From Rouxiella chamberiensis (GTDB taxonomy: Bacteria; Pseudomonadota; Gammaproteobacteria; Enterobacterales; Enterobacteriaceae): a stretch of DNA of 64,000 bases. The position numbers and the translations under genes are program-made. The stretch is taken from NCBI RefSeq assembly GCF_026967475.1, contig NZ_CP114058.1, positions 1,488,001-1,552,000 on the forward strand. The letters are read 5' to 3'. The first letter of the stretch is position 1. Each line of letters opens with the position of its first letter. A model generated the notes under the pieces. It ran no database searches. It was not told the DNA's origin and saw nothing but the letters and a program-made list of their open reading frames with translations. This document shows, one piece after another, positions 57,784-64,000 of this stretch.

Positions 57784-58305
57784 TTAATCGTTTTTTATTG
57801 TTGCTGGCGGTTGAGTCCAGTAATTGGTATGGCCACGCGAATAGGTCGGGATCACGGTGGCATCCATTGTCGGGGCATAGGCCAGCGCATCGGTGTAAGT
57901 GACAAAACGGGTGTTGTCGACCGCGCGCAGGGAAACGGGCGTCCCTGTATAGCCGAGATACCAGGCCGAAACGATTTTCTTCACCGTGGCACCGGTACTA
58001 TCCTGGGTCATGATGCTGTGCCCGTTGAGTTGATCGGCGTGGGTAATGCCTGCCGCCGCGATAGCCTGCATCAACTGCCGAAGCTGCCCTGGAAACTGGC
58101 TGTCTTCTTCGCTCAGACAGTTAAGCGCGCGTTGCGAAACAACCTGGCTTAATTCCCGGCGGCCGGTCAGCAGCAGCGAGAGGTGATAAAACGACGCAGT
58201 ATCGCTGGATTGCGCCGGAGGCACAGCCCAGGAAATGAGGGGATTCAGTGCGGCAAAACCCGTGAGATAAGCTCCGGACTTAAGGAGTTGTCTTCTGGAT
58301 AACAT
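57784..58305 (-). CDS. FAD-dependent sugar dehydrogenase small (gamma) subunit, Tat-exported
   Basis: Chaperone-like small subunit of 173 aa. The N terminus SRRQLLK plus a hydrophobic stretch is a twin-arginine signal; this subunit is thought to carry the folded flavoprotein across the membrane. The rest ('FYHLSLLLTGRRELSQVVSQ', 'VKKIVSAWYLGYTG') fits the FAD-sorbitol/fructose dehydrogenase small-subunit family. It is the first gene of a gamma-alpha-cytochrome operon. A perfect CRP-type palindrome lies about 105 bp upstream. Confidence 0.9.
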   Translation of the reverse strand: MLSRRQLLKSGAYLTGFAALNPLISWAVPPAQSSDTASFYHLSLLLTGRRELSQVVSQRALNCLSEEDSQFPGQLRQLMQAIAAAGITHADQLNGHSIMTQDSTGATVKKIVSAWYLGYTGTPVSLRAVDNTRFVTYTDALAYAPTMDATVIPTYSRGHTNYWTQPPATIKND

Positions 58306-58404
58306 TGGAAAAGCCCTTGCATGTTATAGGTGTTAGCCATTTGATAACAAATAATTAACGCCGTAAACAACAAGGGCTTATGTGTTAGCATCTTGTTACA
58401 TATC

Positions 58405-58434
58405 ATTATAGTGTGACGAACATCACACTATAAT
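58405..58434. promoter_or_regulatory. Perfect CRP-type site in a 12-bp inverted repeat
   Basis: ATTATAGTGTGA and TCACACTATAAT are exact inverted repeats around CGAACA. The core TGTGA-CGAACA-TCACA (58412-58427) equals the CRP consensus. It is upstream of the FAD-dehydrogenase operon and just downstream of the aminotransferase stop. It could alternatively fold as a terminator for the aminotransferase operon, but no T-tract follows on the minus strand. Confidence 0.7.
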
Positions 58435-58439
58435 TTCGC

Positions 58440-59657
58440 TTAATTTAGTGAATTACAGGCGGCCTCGATGCGTTTTCCTGCCTCGTCGACCGTCTCGAAA
58501 TCGGTGGCTATCGACAGGCGAAAATACGGCGACAGGCCAAAGGCGCTGCCCGCCACGCCCGACACGCCGTTTTCCAGCATGAAGTTTACGACGTCCTCTT
58601 CCGACTCGATGCGTCTGCCGTCGGCACGTTGCCGTCCCAGCAATCCTGCACAGTGGATAAAGACGAAGAATGCGCCCTCCGGGCGTAGAAGTTGCAGGCC
58701 GTTGACCTTGTCGAGCCTGTCGACCAGCACGTCACGGCGCGCCTGATACGCGGCCACCTGAGGTTTGATGAATTCCAGACCGCCGTCGAACGCGGCAACA
58801 GCCGCGGCCTGACTGACCGACGATGCCCCCGAACTGTTTTGCGACTGCACCACCGCCATGGCGTTAGTGAGGGTTTTGGGTCCTGCGCCATAGCCGATGC
58901 GCCAGCCGGTCATGGCATAGGTTTTCGACACCCCGCCAACCAGCAGCGTTCTGTCACGCAAGTCTTCTGCCACGTTCAGCAGACTGACATGCTCGCGGCC
59001 ATCGAACAGCACGTGTTCATAGAGTTCGTCGAGCATCAGCAATACCTGCGGATAGCGGCGCAGTACATCGGCCAGCGCCGTGAGTTCGCCTGCGCTGTAA
59101 ACCGCCCCGCTTGGATTGCCCGGATTGTTCAGGATGAGCCAGCGGGTTTTGTCGGTGATCGCCTGCTCGAGCTGGGCTGGCGTCACCTTGTAGTGCTGAT
59201 CGAGCGGGCAATTCAGGAACACAGGCGTGCCACCGTTAAACCGCACGCTGTCCGGGAAAGTCGGCCAGTAAGGCACCGGCACCAGCACTTCATCGCCCTC
59301 GTTCAAGGTTGCTGCAAAAGCGTTGAAGATAATCTGCTTCGCCCCGTTGGCAATCACGATAGCATCGGCGTCAAAATTCAGGCCGTTTTCACGCAGCAGT
59401 TTGCGTTGCACCGCCTGACGCAGCGGCTTGATGCCCGGCGTCGGCGTGTATTTGGTTTCACCGCGTTCAATGGCGGCATAGGCCGCCTGCTTGATGTGCT
59501 CCGGCGTGTCGAAATCGGGTTCGCCGGTGGTCAAATCCACAATATCGACGCCCGCCTCCTTGAGGCTGTTGGTCAACTGCTTTGCCGCCGCGTTCGGCGA
59601 CATCGAAACGCGCTGCACGCGTTCTGACAGGCGAATCGCCCCTTTTACATCAGTCAT
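58440..59657 (-). CDS. Class I aminotransferase (aspartate/aromatic Ib type)
   Basis: PLP enzyme of 405 aa, subfamily Ib. 'SMSPNAAAKQLTNSLKEAG', 'VDLTTGEPDFDTPEHIKQAA', 'YTPTPGIKPLRQAV', 'LILNNPGNPSGAVYSAGEL' and the PLP-lysine segment 'GGVSKTYAMTGWRIGYGAG' are standard. Substrate is an amino acid/2-oxo acid pair that cannot be named. GGAGC lies 9 bases before the ATG. It follows the monooxygenase gene by 14 bp and is likely the last gene of an operon with the dehydrogenase and monooxygenase upstream. Confidence 0.92.
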   Translation of the reverse strand: MTDVKGAIRLSERVQRVSMSPNAAAKQLTNSLKEAGVDIVDLTTGEPDFDTPEHIKQAAYAAIERGETKYTPTPGIKPLRQAVQRKLLRENGLNFDADAIVIANGAKQIIFNAFAATLNEGDEVLVPVPYWPTFPDSVRFNGGTPVFLNCPLDQHYKVTPAQLEQAITDKTRWLILNNPGNPSGAVYSAGELTALADVLRRYPQVLLMLDELYEHVLFDGREHVSLLNVAEDLRDRTLLVGGVSKTYAMTGWRIGYGAGPKTLTNAMAVVQSQNSSGASSVSQAAAVAAFDGGLEFIKPQVAAYQARRDVLVDRLDKVNGLQLLRPEGAFFVFIHCAGLLGRQRADGRRIESEEDVVNFMLENGVSGVAGSAFGLSPYFRLSIATDFETVDEAGKRIEAACNSLN

Positions 59658-59671
59658 GCGAATGTGCTCCG

Positions 59672-60985
59672 TTACGCGTGTTCAACCACCGGCAGGCCGA
59701 GGTTTTCGCGCAGCGTAGAGAAGGCGTAGCGGTCGCGGAACAGGCCACGTTTTCTCAACTCGGGAATAACCAGCTCAACGAACAGGTCGAGCTGCTCGGG
59801 AATGATGGCCGGCATGATGTTGAAACCGTCTGCGCCCTGCTGCTCGTGCCACTGTTGCAGATCGTCGGCGATATCTTCGGCGGTGCCGACAATGACGCGG
59901 TGTCCGCGAGAGCCCGCAGCGATGGCCGCCAGCTCGCGCAGCGTCAGGTTTTCGCGCTCGGCAAGATCGGTCAGCAGCTTGACGCGGCTCTGGTTGCCCT
60001 GCACCGCAGGAATTTCCGGCACCGGCCCGTCCAGCGGGAACTGCGTCATGTCAAGATCAAAGCGGGCCGAGAGCTGCTTGATGCCGTTGTCGATATCCAC
60101 CAGCAGGTTCAGCTGACGCCAGGTCTCTTTGGCTTCTTCACGCGTGCGGCCCACAATCGGCATAACGCCCGGTAAAATCAGCAGGTGATCCGGATTACGA
60201 CCGGCTTCGACAACCTGCTGCTTCTGTGAACGGTAGAAGGCCTGCCCCTCTTCCAGACTTGCCGAGGCGGTAAACACCACTTCGGCGGTGGCCGCTGCCA
60301 GCTTCTGACCATCGGCGGATGAACCGGCTTCGATAATGACAGGCTTGCCCTGCGGCGAGCGGGTAATGTTCAACGGACCTTGCACCTGATAGTGCTCGCC
60401 ACGGTGATCGATGGCGTTGATTTTGCCATCGACAAAATATTGTCCGCTCGCTTTGTCGGCGATCACCGCGCCTTCCTGCCAGCCTTCCCACAGCTTGTTG
60501 GCGACGTCGAGGAATTCGGTCGCCTTGGCGTAGCGGTCGGCGTGCCCCGGCATGTCTTCCTTGCTGAAATTACGCGCGACGTCGTTGGAGTAGGAGGTCA
60601 CCACGTTCCAGGCGGCACGGCCACGGCTGATGTGGTCCAGTGACGAGAAGCTGCGCGCCAGAGTGAACGGGTCGCTGAACGTGGTCGAGGCAGTGGCCGC
60701 CAGACCTATGTATTTGGTGTTCACGGCAACGGCCGAAAGCAGTGTCAGCGGCTCGAGGCGCGCCATGGTTGACGGCAGACGGTGTACGTTGGTCGCCAGC
60801 GCATCGCCCACGAAGAACATGTCGAAGGTGCCTTCTTCGGCCTTTTTCGCAATGCTGATAAGCCAGTCGATATCGGTGGGCGAGCCAAGACGCTCCGTCA
60901 GACGCCAGCCGCTGACGTGGTGGCCAAGCGGTTGAACAAACAGGCCGAGGCGCATTTGGCGGGAAGGTGTTGAGGACCTGGTCAT
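59672..60985 (-). CDS. FMN-dependent monooxygenase, SnaA/NtaA/SoxA (DszA) family, second copy
   Basis: Luciferase-like FMNH2-dependent monooxygenase of 437 aa. It has 'RLGLFVQPLGHHVSGWR', 'GTFDMFFVGDALATNVHRLP', 'LDHISRGRAAWNVVTSYSND', 'ARNFSKEDMPGHADRYAKA' and 'RSPQGKPVIIEAGSSADGQK'. It is distinct from the copy at 7373-8692 but of the same family, which includes Bacillus YxeK and CmoO, nitrilotriacetate and dibenzothiophene-sulfone monooxygenases. AAGGA precedes the ATG. The nearby GNAT and M20 genes recall the N-acetylation and deacetylation steps of Yxe-type thioether catabolism. Confidence 0.92.
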   Translation of the reverse strand: MTRSSTPSRQMRLGLFVQPLGHHVSGWRLTERLGSPTDIDWLISIAKKAEEGTFDMFFVGDALATNVHRLPSTMARLEPLTLLSAVAVNTKYIGLAATASTTFSDPFTLARSFSSLDHISRGRAAWNVVTSYSNDVARNFSKEDMPGHADRYAKATEFLDVANKLWEGWQEGAVIADKASGQYFVDGKINAIDHRGEHYQVQGPLNITRSPQGKPVIIEAGSSADGQKLAAATAEVVFTASASLEEGQAFYRSQKQQVVEAGRNPDHLLILPGVMPIVGRTREEAKETWRQLNLLVDIDNGIKQLSARFDLDMTQFPLDGPVPEIPAVQGNQSRVKLLTDLAERENLTLRELAAIAAGSRGHRVIVGTAEDIADDLQQWHEQQGADGFNIMPAIIPEQLDLFVELVIPELRKRGLFRDRYAFSTLRENLGLPVVEHA

Positions 60986-61112
60986 GGTAATCCTTAGTAT
61001 TTATAAAGTTGTCGAAAATGTGTTAACGATAAGCATAGTGGCGGTGATGTCTTCTGTCGTACTCACCGCCTTGGAATAGTTTTGTGCGTCGCACTTTCAG
61101 CGTGTGCCGCGG

Positions 61113-62221
61113 TTAATCCGCGCGTTCGGTCGCCTTCAGCGCCTGTAGAATTGTGGCAGGCGACAGCGTAAACGGCAGCCGTGCCTTGTTTTGCGCCGAG
61201 AATTTCACTTCCTGCGCCATCGTTTGCAGGGTCTCTTCGCGATTTCCAGACAGTGGGGGAGTTGCAGCGGCGCACCAAACTGTTTTAACAGTGCCAGCAG
61301 TTCCGCTTCTGGCTCGCCGCCGTTGTTTTCAAGAATCGATTGCAGCAGCAACCCGTAACCTACTTTTTCCCCATGCAGCCAGTCATGCAGTTCCGGCTGA
61401 TGCGTCATGCGGTTATGCAGCGCATGGGCCACGCCGGGCGCAGGGAAGTCGTCGCGCATGCTGTTCGCCATGCCTGCCACGGCGATATTGGCGTCGATGA
61501 CCTTGATAAGTGCGGGGGTGACTTTCTGCTGCTGATTGTCTTCGACAGCCTGCTGACCAAACTCGATAAAGGTATCCACGGCGAAACGCGCGGCCTGCAC
61601 TTTGAGATTCAGCGCCAGACTGTCGCGAATCTTTTGCTGATAGGGGCGGAATTCATACCATTTCGCCAGCGCATCGACGATGCCCGCCTTCAGGAAACGC
61701 GCGTCGCTGCGGGCAATGATTTCGCTGTCGACCAGCACCAGCGCCGGCATTTTGGTCAGCGGCTGGCTGCTCTCGTGGCCGCCAGCCGCATTATAGATAA
61801 TGGTGATCGGCGACCAGGCCGCGCAGGTAGCCGCGACTGTCGGGAAAGTGACGATAGCAACGCCTTCGAGGCGATTGCCCACGCCCTTTGCCGTATCCAG
61901 CACCCGACCGCCGCCGATGCCCAGCACCAGCGTCGCACCCTGCGCATTTACCGTAGCCGTGTGCTCGGCAATCGCCGCTTCGGTGCACTCTCCGGCCAGA
62001 AAATCGACGTTGTACTCGATACCGTGCTGTTGCAGGCTGGTTTCAAGTTCGGGATTAACGGCTTTCCATGCCTTCGGCGTCGTGATAATCGCGATATGTT
62101 TTGAAAGCGGAGCGATATATTCACCGGTGTTGGCGCGAATACCCGGTTGATGGTAATAAGTCTGGGGGGATTTGATTGCAAGCACGTCGATAACCTGTTC
62201 ATTTGTGTGTGGCGTCAGCAA
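61113..62221 (-). pseudogene. Iron-containing alcohol dehydrogenase, HcxA/glycerol-dehydrogenase-like, one frameshift
   Basis: Fe-ADH-type dehydrogenase, corrected length about 369 aa. The NAD(P) motif 'LGIGGGRVLDTAKGVGNRL', 'VTFPTVAATCAAWSPITIIY' and 'LKAGIVDALAKWYEF' match E. coli HcxA (YbdH, hydroxycarboxylate dehydrogenase), and the metal-binding 'APGVAHALHNRMTHQPELHD' and 'HGEKVGYGLLLQ' are present. At the G5 run 61255-61259 one base is missing; adding it continues 'SGNREETLQTMAQEVKFS' and ends at 61113. The start is unclear: TTG at 62221, or a GTG about 33 bases on. The likely role is reduction of a 2-oxo acid made by the cluster, which is inference. Confidence 0.83.
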
Positions 62222-62527
62222 ACGGCGTCTGTTTCGGCCAAATGAAAAAACCCGCCTATCTCATTGATATTCAGCAAGTTTCGCGAGGGTCGCAGTAATG
62301 GGATAACCTACGTTTTATCACCTTGATTCTGTTGGGAATAATGCTACGAGAATTTATGAAATAAGCAATAACAGAGAGTGGCATTACTATTCCATAATTC
62401 GCAATTACTTATGCGTTTTTTAGATAAGCAAATAACAAAGCTTGCTATGAATAACCGCTCAAAGAAAAGATAATGATGAAAACCAATAATAAACTGTCCT
62501 ACTTTCACCGCGGAAAAAGAGATACTC
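62222..62527. promoter_or_regulatory. Divergent promoter region of the second monooxygenase cluster
   Basis: 306 bp, AT-rich, between the divergent dehydrogenase and GNAT genes. It must contain both promoters. An imperfect inverted pair GGAATAATGC (from about 62335) and GCATTACTATTCC (to about 62393) is visible. No regulator gene and no named operator can be recognised, and no coding sequence. Confidence 0.4.
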
Positions 62528-63057
62528 ATGACGTTAGTGTTCAGGCAATTAACCCCCGAAGATAACCACGCTTACCTCGACCTCATGCTGGCCGCCTATG
62601 CGCCCATCCGCGAGCTGGGCATCCATTTTGACGCGGCGACGGCCGATTTGGCTCGTGTCACCCGCCATCTGAGCGAGCACGGCGTATACGCGCTGCTGGT
62701 CGACGACGTCATGGTCTCTTCGCTGACTCTGCGTTACCCGTGGGGGCCTTTACCCGGTCCCTTCGGCCTGCCGCACATCGGCTGGTTTGGTGCTCATCCC
62801 GATTACAGCGGTCATGGCTGGGGCAAAAAAATTCAGGACTGGGTAGAGCAGGAAATTCTGCTTAAGCAGCTCAAGGCCCCTGCCGTTTCGCTCGGCACCG
62901 CCACCCGCCATCCGTGGTTGAAAGAGATGTATCAAAAGCGCGGCTTTGAACCGATGCATGAATCCGACCTCGGCAAAGGGCATATCACCCTTTATATGAA
63001 AAAATCCTCGACCCGTCTGCCCATCAACGCTGGCTGGCGCGTCAACCCCAGCGTTAA
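62528..63057 (+). CDS. GNAT-family N-acetyltransferase (probable 3'-end frameshift)
   Basis: Acetyltransferase of the GNAT superfamily. The acetyl-CoA site is in 'FGAHPDYSGHGWGKKIQDWV' (Gly-rich loop), after 'GPFGLPHIGW'. As read, the frame runs on to 63193 with a low-complexity tail and overlaps the next gene by 98 bp. Adding one base to the A6 run 62999-63004 instead ends the protein at 63057 with a natural-looking tail and 38 bp before the M20 start, giving about 177 aa. I prefer that. Position next to an M20 amidohydrolase and opposite an SnaA-family monooxygenase resembles Bacillus YxeL/YtmI (SnaB), which N-acetylate S-modified cysteine. Substrate unproven. Confidence 0.78.
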
Positions 63058-63095
63058 TCCTGCATCTTGCAGGCCTGACCCAAGGAACCCTATTG

Positions 63096-64000
63096 ATGAA
63101 CATTCTTCCGCAACACCAGGATCTCGCCCAGTTTATTCAGGCTTTTCGTCTCGAGATGCACCGTTTCCCCGAGTTGTCGAATCAGGAGTTTGAAACCACG
63201 GCGCGTATCAGGGCGGTGCTGGCGCAGCATGACATTCGCGTGCTGGATTTACCGCTGGCGACCGGTCTGGTCGCCGAACCGGGCGACGCCAACGCCAAAA
63301 ATCTGGTGGTGCTGCGCTCCGATATCGATGCGCTGCCTATCGACGAGCAGTCCGGCGTAGACTATGTGTCGCAGAATCCGGGCGTCATGCACGCCTGCGG
63401 CCACGACTTCCACACGTCGGCGGCACTGGGCGCGGCTATTTTGCTGAAAAAGCGTGAAGACACCCTGCCGGGCCGGGTGCGTATTCTATTCCAGGCTGCC
63501 GAAGAGACGGGTCAGGGTGCACCGGCCTTGCTGGCTACCGGCGCGCTGGATGACGCGGCCGTGATTTTCGGTATCCACAACGACCCTACGCTGCCGGTTG
63601 GCGTGCTCGGCAGCAAAGCGGGCGCGTTGACGGCGGGCGTCGACCGTTTCGACATCACCATTTCGGGCACGGGCAGCCATGCCGCGCGTCCGCATGACGG
63701 CAATGACCCTATCATTATTCTGGGTCAGGTGATTGGCGCGGTACAAACGCTGCTGAGCCGCAACGTGCCTGCCGACCATACCGCCGTGGTCTCGATTACC
63801 CAGGTTCATAGCGGCTCGACCTGGAATGTTATCCCCGATCAGGCCTGGCTCGAAGGCACCGTGCGCACCTTTAATCAGGATACCCGCGAGCTTATCGAAC
63901 GCCGCCTGCGCCAGTTGCTGCAGGGGATTGCCACGGCTTTCGATGCGCAAATCGAACTTAACTGGCAGCCCGGCCCGCCTTCTGTGGTGAACGACGCCGC
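63096..64000 (+). CDS. M20-family amidohydrolase/aminoacylase (3' end beyond window)
   Basis: Metal-dependent hydrolase of the M20 (HipO/ArgE/YxeP-like) family. It starts at the ATG at 63096 with AAGGAA upstream. 'QAFRLEMHRFPELSNQEFET' opens the domain, 'LVVLRSDIDALPIDEQSGVD' and 'GVMHACGHDFHTSAALGAA' give metal ligands (Asp, Cys, His), 'LFQAAEETGQGAPALLATGA' provides the catalytic Glu, and 'HAARPHDGNDPI' the dimerisation-domain His. The frame is open to the window end, so about 90 residues are missing. Relatives deacylate N-acyl amino acids such as N-acetylcysteine (SndA/YxeP); the adjacent GNAT makes a matched acetylation-deacetylation pair. Confidence 0.9.
   Translation, partial: MNILPQHQDLAQFIQAFRLEMHRFPELSNQEFETTARIRAVLAQHDIRVLDLPLATGLVAEPGDANAKNLVVLRSDIDALPIDEQSGVDYVSQNPGVMHACGHDFHTSAALGAAILLKKREDTLPGRVRILFQAAEETGQGAPALLATGALDDAAVIFGIHNDPTLPVGVLGSKAGALTAGVDRFDITISGTGSHAARPHDGNDPIIILGQVIGAVQTLLSRNVPADHTAVVSITQVHSGSTWNVIPDQAWLEGTVRTFNQDTRELIERRLRQLLQGIATAFDAQIELNWQPGPPSVVNDA

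Noticed and set aside
56065..58152. Very long open frame (about 695 codons) on the plus strand
   Set aside because: It is antisense to the GMC flavoprotein and small-subunit genes, has no family motifs and reflects their GC-rich codon pattern.

Overview
The window is chromosomal DNA from a gammaproteobacterium, almost certainly an Enterobacterales member. Many genes have clear E. coli-type relatives (yciE/yciF, yeaE, mntR, sitABCD, dld, ybiV, pptA, ampC). The rich set of transporters, membrane sugar dehydrogenase and cyclic glucan synthase suggests a soil-, water- or plant-associated genus, perhaps in Yersiniaceae; the genus is a guess. I found no tRNA, rRNA, insertion sequence, prophage or CRISPR array.

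Layout. 1-2446: a peptide-type binding protein (cut by the window edge) divergent from a LysR regulator. 2636-3697: an unrecognised 353-aa protein. 3789-8692: a MalY/PatB-type C-S lyase (frameshifted), a cystine-type ABC transporter and an SnaA/NtaA-family flavin monooxygenase, which look like a unit for organosulfur uptake and breakdown. 9114-14200: a complete dipeptide-type ABC transporter with a fused double ATPase, followed by an MFS exporter and a YeaE-like reductase. 16690-30531: a stress and envelope-glucan region with a membrane GT2 glycosyltransferase, a zinc alcohol dehydrogenase, a 42-aa charged protein, YciE, YciF and a giant NdvB-type cyclic beta-glucan synthase. 30542-31900: a membrane-anchored aspzincin-like (M35) metallopeptidase. 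32089-35864: a GABA-type aminotransferase divergent from a MocR regulator, and an orphan amino-acid binding protein. 35963-40090: sitDCBA and mntR with an MntR-like operator between them. 40252-45852: class C beta-lactamase, D-lactate dehydrogenase, a sugar phosphatase and a FucP-type sugar transporter. 45894-50900: a tripartite drug-efflux operon with its LysR gene. 51113-54655: a Sua5-like protein, a LysR, a ClC channel and PptA. 54757-58305: a three-subunit membrane FAD sugar/sugar-acid dehydrogenase with a perfect CRP-type site upstream. 58440-64000: an aminotransferase, a second SnaA-family monooxygenase and a hydroxycarboxylate-type dehydrogenase, divergent from a GNAT acetyltransferase and an M20 amidohydrolase.

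Two themes stand out. First, the parts of a Bacillus Yxe/Ytm-like pathway (uptake, N-acetylation, flavin monooxygenation, deacetylation of cysteine thioethers) occur here, split between the two ends of the window. Second, at least nine genes carry single-base frameshifts, most of them one base short in a homopolymer. This looks more like residual sequencing error than gene decay, so the 'pseudogene' labels below mean 'reading frame broken in this sequence' and not 'dead gene'.
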